Part shown: piece by piece, positions 36,307 to 45,078 of the stretch
Layout: each line of letters starts with the position of its first letter
How positions within the stretch are numbered: the first letter of the stretch is position 1
Origin: RUG705 sp934101175
Lineage (GTDB): Bacteria > Bacillota_I > Bacilli_A > RF39 > UBA660
Direction of reading: 5' to 3'
Assembly: GCA_934101175.1 (NCBI GenBank)
Contig: CAKOQC010000002.1
Coordinates: 260,348 to 324,347 of the forward strand
DNA length: 64,000 nt
The notes under the pieces: model-generated
The model's database searches: none
Told to the model about the DNA's origin: nothing
What the model saw: the letters and a program-made list of their open reading frames with translations, nothing else
Position numbers and translations under genes: made by a program

Positions 36307-36342
36307 TAAATATATAAATATAATAGACTAAGGAGGATACAA

Positions 36343-37821
36343 ATGAAGTTAGATAGTTTATTTGAAAAAATAGAATATGAAGTACTTAAAGGAAGTATGG
36401 ATATAGAAATTCTAGATATAGCATATGATTCAAGAATGGTTAAAGATAACTATTTATTTGTAGCAATAGTAGGCAATGATCAAGACGGTCATGATTATAT
36501 AGAATCTGCAATAGATAATGGTGCTAGTGCAATATTAGTATCTAAAGATATAGAGGTATCTAGAGATGTAACAGTTATTAAAGTAAAAAATACTAGAAGT
36601 ATATTATCTAAATTATCTATGAGATTATTTAAGTTTCCACAAAATAAAATGAAAACAATAGCTATTACTGGTACTAAAGGAAAGACTACTGTTAGTTTTA
36701 TGATTAAGAAAATAATTGAAGCATCTGGTAAGAAATGTGGTCTTATAGGAACTACAGGAGTATATATAGGTAAAAAATATTATCCAATTAAGAATACTAC
36801 TCCAGAATCTTATGATACTTTAAAATATATGAATGAAATGGTTCATGATAAGATAGAATATATGGTTATGGAAGTATCTAGTCAGGCTTTAAAATATGAT
36901 AGAGTTAATGATATAATATTCGACTTTGGAGTTTTTACTAACTTAACTCAAGATCATATCGGACCTTTAGAACATGATAGTATGGATGATTATATTGATA
37001 GTAAAGGAAAATTATTTAGACAATGTAATCATGGAATACTTAATATGGATGATGAACATTTTTATGATATGATTCAAAGAGGAGATAGTTCTATTAATAC
37101 TTATGGATATGATGAAAAGGCTGATTTAAGAGTAGTTAATTTAGAATTATTAAGAAAAGGACACTTTGTTGGTATAAAGATGGATACTGATGGAGTAATT
37201 AAAGATAGTTTTAAAGTTAGTACTCCAGGTAAGTTTTCTTCATATAATGCAATGGCGGCGATACTTACATGTCATATGTTAGGAATAGATGTTAAGGATA
37301 TGAAAGAGGCTCTTAGTAACTTTTCTGTTAAAGGAAGAGTAGAACCTGTGTGGGTATCAGATGATTTTACATTATTAATAGATTATGCTCATAATGGTAT
37401 TAGTACAAAGAGTATTCTTAGTACGATAAAAGAATATGATCCTGGTAGAATAGTAACTATATTTGGTTGTGGTGGTAATAGAAGCAAAGATCGTAGATAT
37501 GAAATGGGAGAGATGGCTTCTAAGTATTCAGATTTTTGTATAATTACAGAAGATAATAATCGTTATGAAGAATTTGATGATATTGCTAAAGATATTATGG
37601 AACACTTTGATAAGAAGTGTGAATATGTAATTATTCCTGATAGGAAAGACGCTATTAAGTATGCTATTGAGAATGGTAAAAAGGGAGATATCATTATGCT
37701 AATAGGTAAGGGACATGAAGATTATAAAGAGATTAAAGGGGTAAGGTATCCTTTTGATGAGAGAGTAGTTATAAAAGAAATACTTAGTGAACTTGATAGA
37801 GGTAAAAAAGAAGAAAAATAG
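36343..37821 (+). CDS. murE: UDP-N-acetylmuramyl-tripeptide synthetase MurE
   Basis: A 492-residue Mur ligase with the ATP loop GTKGKTTVSFMIKKI (about 109), the ENTTP-type segment KNTTPESYDTL and DYAHNGIS near residue 345. It adds the third amino acid to UDP-MurNAc-L-Ala-D-Glu. The substrate-choice motif reads DNNR at 404-407. It is DNPR in diaminopimelate-adding enzymes and D-(N/D)-P-(A/N) in Lys-adding ones, so the conserved Arg favours diaminopimelate but Pro is replaced. An ideal AAGGAGG site precedes it. It closes the ftsY operon. Confidence 0.93.
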   Translation: MKLDSLFEKIEYEVLKGSMDIEILDIAYDSRMVKDNYLFVAIVGNDQDGHDYIESAIDNGASAILVSKDIEVSRDVTVIKVKNTRSILSKLSMRLFKFPQNKMKTIAITGTKGKTTVSFMIKKIIEASGKKCGLIGTTGVYIGKKYYPIKNTTPESYDTLKYMNEMVHDKIEYMVMEVSSQALKYDRVNDIIFDFGVFTNLTQDHIGPLEHDSMDDYIDSKGKLFRQCNHGILNMDDEHFYDMIQRGDSSINTYGYDEKADLRVVNLELLRKGHFVGIKMDTDGVIKDSFKVSTPGKFSSYNAMAAILTCHMLGIDVKDMKEALSNFSVKGRVEPVWVSDDFTLLIDYAHNGISTKSILSTIKEYDPGRIVTIFGCGGNRSKDRRYEMGEMASKYSDFCIITEDNNRYEEFDDIAKDIMEHFDKKCEYVIIPDRKDAIKYAIENGKKGDIIMLIGKGHEDYKEIKGVRYPFDERVVIKEILSELDRGKKEEK

Positions 37822-37830
37822 ATGATATAG

Positions 37831-37870
37831 AAGAATAATTTTAAATGTAAAATTTAGAATTATTCTTTTA
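37831..37870 (+). terminator. murE terminator
   Basis: AAGAATAATT (37831-37840) pairs perfectly with AATTATTCTT (37858-37867), T tail following. Confidence 0.65.
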
Positions 37871-37967
37871 AATTTATGTGTAGATTTTTTATAGATTTAG
37901 TTTCGTATTAAAGTTTTTTTCTTGTAATTTATTAGTATTTTTGATATATTTATAATAGGTGAATAAT

Positions 37968-39893
37968 ATGAAGAATAATAATCATGCATTTACTTTGGTG
38001 GAATTACTTGCAACAATAACAATACTTGGAATTGTGTTGTCTATTACAGTGTATGTTAGTATTAATGCTGTTAATAAAGCTAAAGAAAATAGTTATAAAA
38101 CTACTAAAAGTAATATAGAAAAAATTGCTAGTACCTATTTAGAAGAGAATGGTGATAGATTATTTTATATATCTAAGAATGATGATACTGATATAGAATA
38201 TCAATGTATAACAATAGAGAACTTAATAGATGGTGGTTATTTTAAGAATGATGTATTGAATTCTCAAGTATCTAAAGATAATAAAGTAAACAAAGGTGAT
38301 TATATTTATGTAGAAAGAAATAGTATTACTAAGAGTGTAATAAAGAATGTATATGTACTTAATGGAGAGGATAATGGGGTATGTCCTGATACAGTTAAGG
38401 CAGAGAGTAATATCATTTTTTTAGTTAGTCCTTTAGAGTGGAGCAAGGCTAAAGAGGTTACTATTACTTATAAATTGAAGAATGCTAATAATATTAATGA
38501 TTATCAATATGATTATAGTTATAGTAATGACAAGATAGAATTAATAAGTGATAATGGAGATTTAAAGAAAGTTAGAGTAATAGATAATGGTACTTTAACA
38601 GGAATAATTAATTATTTGGGAAAAGAAGATTATAGTAAAGAAATAATAATAGACAAGATAGATAATGCAGGGCCAGTTATCAGTTTAGGCAGTAATAAAA
38701 AGGGATATGTTAGAGAAAAGACAGAAGTATATTTAAAAGTAAGTGACTTTGGAATAGGAGTAGATGATAATAGTTTTACTAAGGATGATGTTATTGTTAA
38801 GGTTGGTGATAAAGAATTATCACAAAATAATTTAACGTTAACGGTAAATAGTAATGGTAGTGTTAAGTTAGCTATTAATAATAAAATACTTGATGGGAAT
38901 GTTAGTATTCAAATTAGAGCAGGAGGAGTATTAGATAAATTAGGTAATGGCAATGATTATGTAGAGTTAAATACAGGAATTATTTTTGATAATACAGCTC
39001 CAAGTAAACCTGAAATAAATAATCCAAGTAATGGTAATTGGATTAATAAGAATATTAGCTTAAAGCTTCATACTGTAGAAGAGGGATCTGGAGTAAATTA
39101 TTGGCAATATACTTATAGTGATAGTGCTAGTAGTACAGGAACTAATAGTAGTACTAATTGGGTGACATATGGTAATTCAAGTAGTGTTAATTATACGACA
39201 GGAGAATTTAGTCAAGAGAGAGGACAACTTGTATATGTTAGAGCATGTGATAAGGTAGGAAATTGTAGTGATAAGAGTAGTACTTATATAAAGATAGATA
39301 AGACGGCTCCGACATGTAGTTTAGGTGTTAGTGGTACAACGATTACAGCTACTTTTAAAGACAGTGTTAGTGGTATCAATGGCGATGCTACTAAAAAAGC
39401 TACAATTAGTGGTGCTAATGATTATACTTTTACTACTAAAGATAATGCTGGTAACTCAAAAAGTTGTAGTGTTTCGGCAAAGTTACCAACATCATATAAC
39501 TGTAAAAGAGATTTTGATGATGCGTGTCCAAGTGGATATTCTAAAAGTGGTGATAAATGTGTTAAAACAGTAACATATTGTGTTGCAGAAGCATGTGTTT
39601 GGGGATGTGCTAGGCATGGTGTATCTGGATATGTAGAACAAGTGACTTATGATTGTCATAAGCCATGGGAAGCGTGTGGTTTTTTGTATCGTACATGTTA
39701 TAATTGGGAAAGTATAAATTATACAGCTGAGCTAATAAGATGTGAAAGTGATACTGAAGGAAAAGATGGGTGCTATAAAAATGAACAAAGTACATGTTCT
39801 TCACCTTATAGTATAGCAAGTACAAATTGTAGTAATGGATATACTGCTACTTCTAATAATGCTTATTGTTATAAAATAAATGCAAATAAATAA
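37968..39893 (+). CDS. Large prepilin-like surface protein with Ig-like and Cys-rich regions
   Basis: About 641 residues. Start at the ATG 37968 after AGGTGA; a GTG at 37959 overlaps that site. The N-terminus is a type III signal, MKNNNHA/FTLVELLATITILG, the same type as at 24159. A pilin-like stem follows, then several ~80-residue beta modules (NAGPVISLGSN..., NTAPSKPEIN..., KTAPTCSLGVSG) of bacterial Ig-like type. The last ~130 residues contain about 20 Cys (for example CPSGYSKSGDKC). A pilin leader on a long adhesin-like chain suggests a minor tip pilin. It is monocistronic, with a strong terminator. Confidence 0.82.
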   Translation: MKNNNHAFTLVELLATITILGIVLSITVYVSINAVNKAKENSYKTTKSNIEKIASTYLEENGDRLFYISKNDDTDIEYQCITIENLIDGGYFKNDVLNSQVSKDNKVNKGDYIYVERNSITKSVIKNVYVLNGEDNGVCPDTVKAESNIIFLVSPLEWSKAKEVTITYKLKNANNINDYQYDYSYSNDKIELISDNGDLKKVRVIDNGTLTGIINYLGKEDYSKEIIIDKIDNAGPVISLGSNKKGYVREKTEVYLKVSDFGIGVDDNSFTKDDVIVKVGDKELSQNNLTLTVNSNGSVKLAINNKILDGNVSIQIRAGGVLDKLGNGNDYVELNTGIIFDNTAPSKPEINNPSNGNWINKNISLKLHTVEEGSGVNYWQYTYSDSASSTGTNSSTNWVTYGNSSSVNYTTGEFSQERGQLVYVRACDKVGNCSDKSSTYIKIDKTAPTCSLGVSGTTITATFKDSVSGINGDATKKATISGANDYTFTTKDNAGNSKSCSVSAKLPTSYNCKRDFDDACPSGYSKSGDKCVKTVTYCVAEACVWGCARHGVSGYVEQVTYDCHKPWEACGFLYRTCYNWESINYTAELIRCESDTEGKDGCYKNEQSTCSSPYSIASTNCSNGYTATSNNAYCYKINANK

Positions 39894-39935
39894 TAAGAAG
39901 TTATTTTAGATAGAGAGGCCTAATAAAGTTTAGTG

Positions 39936-39970
39936 TGAAAAAGAGATGACAAGTTGTCATCTCTTTTTCA
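39936..39970 (+). terminator. Terminator of the large pilin-like gene
   Basis: TGAAAAAGAGATGACA (39936-39951) and TGTCATCTCTTTTTCA (39955-39970) are perfect complements, loop AGT. It has T tracts on both strands. Confidence 0.8.
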
Positions 39971-40055
39971 TATGTTGTTATGAAATAAGTAATAAAGATA
40001 GGAACATAGTTTGGATTTATTCTTATTGATATGTATAATAAAAGAAATAACAAAG

Positions 40056-40982
40056 TTATTTTAACTTCATTATTTCTTCTTTTGTTAATCCAGTAATTTC
40101 TTCGATGGCGGTTATATCAATGTTTTTGTCTAACATCTTTTTGGCAATGTTAGTTTTTTCTTCTTTAATACCTTGTTCAATACCTTGTTCTAATCCTTGT
40201 TCTAATCCTTGCTCTAATCCTTTTTGATGGCCTTCCTTAATAGCTTTTTCTTGAGCTTCTTTAAGTAAGGTATTAAATTCCATTTCATGACGACTTAGTT
40301 TTGTATATAGTCTAACCATTTCATTCTCCTCACTTAGCATACTCATATTATTCATGAGTGTGTCAGTTGAAGTATTACTCATTATCTTGGTAGAAATATC
40401 TTTAATATTATCTTTATTACTTGTTGTTAATAATTTGCACCAGTTAATGAGATAATCAACTTTTTCACTACCAGTATAACATAAATTTTTTCCTTTTGCT
40501 AGATTAATAATGTCGATTCTTAGCTTACTTGTCAAAATGTTTCCAAATTCATCACGTAAATACCAAGTAGTTTTTAAATTAGAACCTGTATCAAAGTTAT
40601 TAAACATAATTTGAATAGTATCAAAAATTTCAGAGTAGTCTTTATCGCTTCTTTTAAGTTGACGACCATGAACTTTGCATAGATATACAACATTACGATT
40701 AATTACTCCTTCACTGTTATTGTTAGACATTTCAATATTAATCTTTTTACCTTGATAATTTAGTAGTAAATCAACTTCTTTTCTTGATTCATTTCTATCT
40801 TCTTTGGGAAGACGACGTGATAGAATTTCTAAATTACCAGTAACATCTATTAGGGGAATATCTAAATAATTAGAGATAAATTCTTCTAAGATACAGATAT
40901 TATCAGGATTATTAAAGATTTCTGTGAACATGATATCAAAAGTAAGAGGAATAAGTTCACCTTTTTTTAGAGTTTCTGTCAT
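40056..40982 (-). CDS. Rpn/PD-(D/E)XK nuclease family protein (COG5464)
   Basis: A 308-residue protein. The N-terminal domain starts LTFDIMFTEIFNNPDN and has the PD-(D/E)XK core as an Asp (KEVDLLL) and E-x-S (NIEMSNN), as in Rpn recombination-promoting nucleases and related putative transposases. Toward the C-terminus is a helical linker and a KGLEQGLEQGLEQGIEQG repeat, very common in this family, ending in a small EEITGLTKEEIMKL motif. Such proteins cause RecA-independent exchange in E. coli. It is single, with a good AGGAGGTG site. Confidence 0.85.
   Translation of the reverse strand: MTETLKKGELIPLTFDIMFTEIFNNPDNICILEEFISNYLDIPLIDVTGNLEILSRRLPKEDRNESRKEVDLLLNYQGKKINIEMSNNNSEGVINRNVVYLCKVHGRQLKRSDKDYSEIFDTIQIMFNNFDTGSNLKTTWYLRDEFGNILTSKLRIDIINLAKGKNLCYTGSEKVDYLINWCKLLTTSNKDNIKDISTKIMSNTSTDTLMNNMSMLSEENEMVRLYTKLSRHEMEFNTLLKEAQEKAIKEGHQKGLEQGLEQGLEQGIEQGIKEEKTNIAKKMLDKNIDITAIEEITGLTKEEIMKLK
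40168..40222 (-). repeat. 12-bp microsatellite encoding EQGL/EQGI units in the Rpn-like gene
   Basis: Five near-identical 12-base units (read on plus as CTAATCCTTGTT variants) encode E-Q-G-L or E-Q-G-I four-residue units. Slippage would add or remove codons in frame. Confidence 0.75.
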
Positions 40983-41359
40983 TTTTCACCTCCTTTCCAA
41001 AAGACATAATAGCAATTAATTTATATCTTGTCAAAATTATCAAGTGGTTAATTTTTAAGTGGGAATGTGGGAAAAAATAACTTGATGTAAAGAAAATGAG
41101 TAAAAACATAAAAAAGTTAAAGTGAGAGTAAACTTTATAGAGAAAAATTATAACTAAAAGTAAATATTTACTAGAAGCAAACTTATTAAAAAAAATAAAT
41201 TTGACAGAAAAATGTGTCAAATAAAGCTTTTTTATATCAAAAAATGTGTCATATAATATGACACATTAAAATATTAGAATAAATTAATTTTAAAAATTTG
41301 ATTTTGAATAGTTTTTCTTACTATTATTTTTTTGATAATTTAATAATATTTATGAGTGA
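40983..41359. other. Gene-free interval between Rpn-like gene and clpP
   Basis: 377 AT-rich bases. The only notable structure is paired TGTGTCA sites and palindromes at 41201-41267. The 87-codon frame on the minus strand here has no ribosome site and no recognisable product. Confidence 0.5.
41243..41267 (-). terminator. Palindrome after clpP, likely terminator
   Basis: AATGTGTCATAT (41243-41254), A, ATATGACACATT (41256-41267). Twelve pairs with a T tract next on the minus strand, about 100 bases behind the clpP stop codon. Confidence 0.5.
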
Positions 41360-41926
41360 TTATAATATTTTATCAATAATACCATAATTTAGAGCTTCTT
41401 TAGCTGTCATATAATAATCTCTATCAGTATCTTTTTCAATCTGTTTAATATTTCTTTTAGTATTTTTAGAAAGAATAGTATTAATTTTATTGCGTAGGGA
41501 AAGGATTCTTTTAGCCACAATGTCTATTTCAGTTGCTTGACCTTTGACACCACCTAATGGTTGATGAATCATTACTTCACTATTAGGTAGACAATATCTT
41601 TTACCAGGTGTACCACATGATAATAAGAAAGCAGCCATAGAAGCACACATACCAACACAAGTTGTTGATACATCACTCTTAATAAATTTCATTGTATCAT
41701 AAATAGCCATACCAGAAGTGATAGAACCACCGGGAGAATTAATATAAAGAGAAATATCTTCTTGACTGATACTATCAAGATATAGAAGTTGAGCGATGAT
41801 GACGTTAGCTAAATCATCATCAATTTCACCACTTAAAAGAATTATACGATTTTTAAGAAGACGTGAATAAATATCGTAAGCACGTTCTCCCATATTACTT
41901 TTTTCAATTACTGTTGGAATTAACAT
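41360..41926 (-). CDS. clpP: ATP-dependent Clp protease proteolytic subunit ClpP
   Basis: About 188 residues, normal length. I start at the ATG giving MLIPTVIEKSNMGERAYDIYSRLL, with AGGTGAT upstream; a GTG three codons earlier is unlikely. The catalytic triad is Ser96 (MCASMAAF), His121 (EVMIHQPLGG) and Asp170 (DTDRDYYM). The processing tail and the YINSPGG oxyanion strand are present. It forms a 14-mer with ClpX or ClpC. It is divergent from the MBL hydrolase gene. Confidence 0.97.
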   Translation of the reverse strand: MLIPTVIEKSNMGERAYDIYSRLLKNRIILLSGEIDDDLANVIIAQLLYLDSISQEDISLYINSPGGSITSGMAIYDTMKFIKSDVSTTCVGMCASMAAFLLSCGTPGKRYCLPNSEVMIHQPLGGVKGQATEIDIVAKRILSLRNKINTILSKNTKRNIKQIEKDTDRDYYMTAKEALNYGIIDKIL

Positions 41927-42038
41927 TTTTATCACCTAGTAATATGATAATACAAAAATATGAGTATTGTTATAGAAAGACATCGACAAATAATTTAATA
42001 TTTGTGATAAAATATATTTATAGAGATAGAGGTGTTTT

Positions 42039-42581
42039 ATGAAAATAGATAGTATTAAAGTAGGAAGACTTAGATGTAATTGTTATATATTAGATATAGA
42101 TAGAGAAGTATTAGTAATAGATCCAGGAGATGAATTTGAAAAAATAGATAAAGTTATTGATAATAGGAAGGTAGTAGGAATTGTTATTACTCATCATCAT
42201 TTTGATCATATAGGATCAGTATCAGAAATAGTTAGAAAATATAAATGTAGGATATATGATAGAAACAATTTAGTAGAGGGTAATAACGAGATAGGGAAGT
42301 TTAAGTTTGAAGTAATATATACACCTGGACATAAAGAGGATTTAATAACGATATATTTTAAAGAAGATAAAGTAATGTTTACGGGAGATTTTATATTTAA
42401 AGATACTATTGGAAGATGTGATTTGGAGGGTAGTAGTATAGAAGATATGTTTAATTCAATAGAAAAAATAAAGAAGTATCCAAGAGATATAATTATATAT
42501 CCTGGACATGGTATTAATACTAAATTAGGATATGAAATAGATAATAATATATATTTTAGAGATGATGCAAAATATATTTGA
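42039..42581 (+). CDS. MBL-fold metallo-hydrolase (glyoxalase II-like)
   Basis: A 180-residue metallo-beta-lactamase fold protein. Metal ligands are in THHHFDHIG (H-x-H-x-D-H), then YTPGHKEDL (third His), TGDFIF (bridging Asp) and YPGHG. It is shorter than glyoxalase II and lacks its C-terminal domain, like the small YcbL-type hydrolases. The substrate is probably a thioester or similar, but is not determinable here. A single gene after a GAGGTG site. Confidence 0.9.
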   Translation: MKIDSIKVGRLRCNCYILDIDREVLVIDPGDEFEKIDKVIDNRKVVGIVITHHHFDHIGSVSEIVRKYKCRIYDRNNLVEGNNEIGKFKFEVIYTPGHKEDLITIYFKEDKVMFTGDFIFKDTIGRCDLEGSSIEDMFNSIEKIKKYPRDIIIYPGHGINTKLGYEIDNNIYFRDDAKYI

Positions 42582-42650
42582 CAAGGTGATAAAGATAATT
42601 GCTTTTATAAATAATAGTTTTATGATATACTTATAGTAGATAGGAGGATT

Positions 42651-43616
42651 ATGAAAAAGAAAAATATATTTAAAATAGTGGGGTTAGTAATTATGGGGTT
42701 AATTTTAATATTATTAGTAGATGGGATTTGTGCTAAATATTTTAAGACTAGACCACTTATTGCTAAGAAGGAAGTAGTAGCATATTATATTGATGGAGAG
42801 AAGAATACAGTGCCTTTGGAATCAGGAATAGTATATAAGTCTTTATTTGCAGATGTATATTATTGTGATACGACAGTAGATACTTATGATAAGGAATATC
42901 ATATGGAAAGAGAACAGAAAGTAATTAGATATTATCTTAAAAAGGGAGAGAAATTTACTTGTAAGAGTTCTATTAGTTATTATCCAGGTGATGATGGGAT
43001 AAGAGATTATGTTGATATGGATAATCCTAGTGATAAGGAATATATTAAAAGTATTGCTAAAGATTTATATAAACAAAAATTAGATGGGTTATATGATGTT
43101 AATAATAAGATGGGAGTTATGATATATAATTTCTTGGGGTATCCAATAAATAATGAATATAGAGATGTTTATATGTTTGATATTAATGACTTTAGTAAAG
43201 AACCAGTAAAGCTTACAATAGAAGGATTTGATATGGCATGGAGAAGTACTAATTATAAATCTTCTCCAAGTGGAAATATTCTTAGTTTTTATTATTCTTG
43301 TGGATATAAAGAATATTTAGGAACACAAGGAAAATATAGTTTAGAAGATTGTAATAATAATAAAGATACAACGGGTATATATGTATTTAGGATTAATAGT
43401 ATAAATGATTATGAGAAGATTAATTTTTATAAGGAAGATAATAGTTATTTAGAGGAGTATCCAGAGAGTTATTTTAGTATTCAAGAAGTTATTAGTGATA
43501 CTGAGATGATTATTAAATATGTACTTACTAAAAATAAACAGACAGAAGTTGATAAGATAATATATGTTAAATGGAATTTTATTACTGATAAGAGTGAGGA
43601 AGTAGAATATGAGTAA
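42651..43616 (+). CDS. Membrane-anchored extracytoplasmic protein, unidentified
   Basis: A 321-residue protein. One N-terminal helix (about residues 9-28, IFKIVGLVIMGLILILLVDG) is followed by an extracytoplasmic domain rich in Y, D, K and E. Several Cys occur (YYCDTT, FTCKSS, YYSCGY, EDCNNN). No family is recognised. An AGGAGGATT site precedes the ATG. It overlaps the next gene by 8 bases. As the partner is a membrane-anchored XRE regulator, the two may form a sensing or immunity pair, but that is inference. Confidence 0.65.
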   Translation: MKKKNIFKIVGLVIMGLILILLVDGICAKYFKTRPLIAKKEVVAYYIDGEKNTVPLESGIVYKSLFADVYYCDTTVDTYDKEYHMEREQKVIRYYLKKGEKFTCKSSISYYPGDDGIRDYVDMDNPSDKEYIKSIAKDLYKQKLDGLYDVNNKMGVMIYNFLGYPINNEYRDVYMFDINDFSKEPVKLTIEGFDMAWRSTNYKSSPSGNILSFYYSCGYKEYLGTQGKYSLEDCNNNKDTTGIYVFRINSINDYEKINFYKEDNSYLEEYPESYFSIQEVISDTEMIIKYVLTKNKQTEVDKIIYVKWNFITDKSEEVEYE

Positions 43617-44214
43617 GAGTATCGGTGATAGAATATATTCTCTTAGAAAGAAGTTGGGGTTATCTCAAGAGGAATTTGCTAGGAGAATTGGTGTTAGTAG
43701 GCAAGTTGTTAGTAAGTGGGAGATGGATCAGGTTATACCACTTACTGATAAGTTAAAGAAAATTAGTGAAGAATTTAATGTTAGTTATGAAGAGATATTT
43801 AGTGATCAGGAAGTTATAGGAAAGAATAATAATATTATTAAATATTTGTTATTATTTTTAGGAATAGTTATTGTTGAAGTAGTTATAATTTTAATATATA
43901 CTTATGTTTTGGACGAGGGAGATTATGAATATAAATGTGTTGGTACTAAGACATATTATGTTGATAAGATATATGATGGGGATGATGATAATTATAAGTA
44001 TGTGACATTTGTTGATAAGAATAATCAAGTATATAATATTAGAGTTAAGAATGTTATTATTAATAATATAGAGGTTAATAATAGTTATGAATTTGTATAT
44101 AGAAGTAATGATGGGGATACTAGTATTGATGAGATTATTAATAATAAGATAGTTAATATTATTAAGAATAATAAGGATAAGAAAGATTGGATAGATATAA
44201 TTGATTGTAAATAG
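43609..44214 (+). CDS. XRE regulator with membrane helix and extracytoplasmic domain
   Basis: A 201-residue protein. Residues ~5-62 form a Cro/CI HTH (RKKLGLSQEEFARRIGVSRQVVSKWEMDQVIP). A membrane helix follows at about 82-103 (YLLLFLGIVIVEVVIILIYT), then a ~95-residue outside domain with one Cys near each end (YKCVGT, IIDCK*). Such one-component membrane regulators bind DNA from the membrane and may sense an outside signal. The start codon lies within the previous gene. A long hairpin follows. Confidence 0.85.
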   Translation: MSKSIGDRIYSLRKKLGLSQEEFARRIGVSRQVVSKWEMDQVIPLTDKLKKISEEFNVSYEEIFSDQEVIGKNNNIIKYLLLFLGIVIVEVVIILIYTYVLDEGDYEYKCVGTKTYYVDKIYDGDDDNYKYVTFVDKNNQVYNIRVKNVIINNIEVNNSYEFVYRSNDGDTSIDEIINNKIVNIIKNNKDKKDWIDIIDCK

Positions 44215-44272
44215 AACTATATAAAAAGATGATGTCTTCAAGATGGAGTTCACATCTGATATAGTTCTTTTT
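44213..44272 (+). terminator. Long hairpin after the membrane XRE gene
   Basis: AGAACTATAT (44213-44222) and ATATAGTTCT (44259-44268) pair over a 36-base interior that can itself pair (AGATG with CATCT). A T tract follows. The unusual length may mean it also has a role as a small structured RNA. Confidence 0.6.
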
Positions 44273-44329
44273 CTTGACTTATATTAGGAAATAGAGTATG
44301 ATATTAAAGCAATTTAAGGGGTGTATTGG

Positions 44330-45069
44330 ATGAATAACATATGATGTCTAATGAAAATATAGGAGCATTTAGGGAGATATATGATTTTGATGGAGCTTTA
44401 GTATTAGCAGTACTCGGAAGTGGAGATCAATATTTTAATAGTTTATTATATGGAGCAGAACAAGTAGAAGTATTTGATGTTAATTATATAGCATGGTTAT
44501 TATTTAGAATTAAATTTAAAGCATTAAAAATACTAAAACATGAAGATTTTATAGCATTATTCTTATATAGAAGAATAGATGATATGGATATATTTGAGAA
44601 GATGTATAAAGAATTAGATTATGAATAATTAAACTATTATGTATATTTAATTAAGAATGGTGAATATAAAAATATAATTAATAATGCCTTTACTCCTAAT
44701 ATATTGGTTAGTAATAAAATTAGTTTTATAGAAAAAGTTAATCCTTATTTAGAAGAGAATAATTATTATAAATTACAAGAAATAATTAGAAGAATACAAT
44801 TACCTAGATTTAGAAAAATAGATTTTATGAGAATGAATGTAGAAGAGAAATATGATATATTACTATTATCTAATATATATGATTTTATAGTAGAAGGACC
44901 AGAAGAATATATAAATAAAATAGAAGAATATAAAGCTAAAGAAGTAATGGGAAAATATAGCTTTAGTATAGATGATAATAATATAGAATTTGTAAATAAA
45001 GGATTTAAAATAGATAGAATAGAAGGAGTAATAGGAAGAGATAATTATATTTTATCTTTAAAAAGATAG
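44330..45069 (+). pseudogene. Broken DUF3419-like (SAM-dependent) gene with in-frame stop and start-region frameshift
   Basis: A GGGGTG site lies before ATG 44330, but this frame stops at the fifth codon (TGA). The other frame, from 44341, encodes FREIYDFDGALVLAVLGSGDQYFNSLLYGAEQVEVFDVN, a SAM-binding core like DUF3419/BtaA proteins, then KILKHEDFIALF. It meets TAA at 44626. Continuing in the same frame past the TAA gives LNYYVYLIKNGEYKN..., then KYDILLLSNIYDF, which fits the rest of the domain to 45069. So one base is lost or gained near the start and one sense codon became stop. The two open parts are each too short for a working enzyme. Confidence 0.65.
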
Positions 45070-45078
45070 GTGATACAG

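Noticed and set aside
40957..41220. 87-codon minus-strand frame upstream of the Rpn-like gene
   Set aside because: No ribosome site, Phe/Leu/Ile composition and overlap with the Rpn start; looks like AT-rich noise.
43891..44253. 120-codon minus-strand frame under the XRE regulator
   Set aside because: Ile/Asn-rich complement of an AT-rich gene with no initiation signals.
44704..45069. Separate 121-codon gene starting at TTG 44704
   Set aside because: It is in the same frame as the preceding ORF, has no ribosome site, and continues the same domain after the TAA at 44626; treated as one broken gene.
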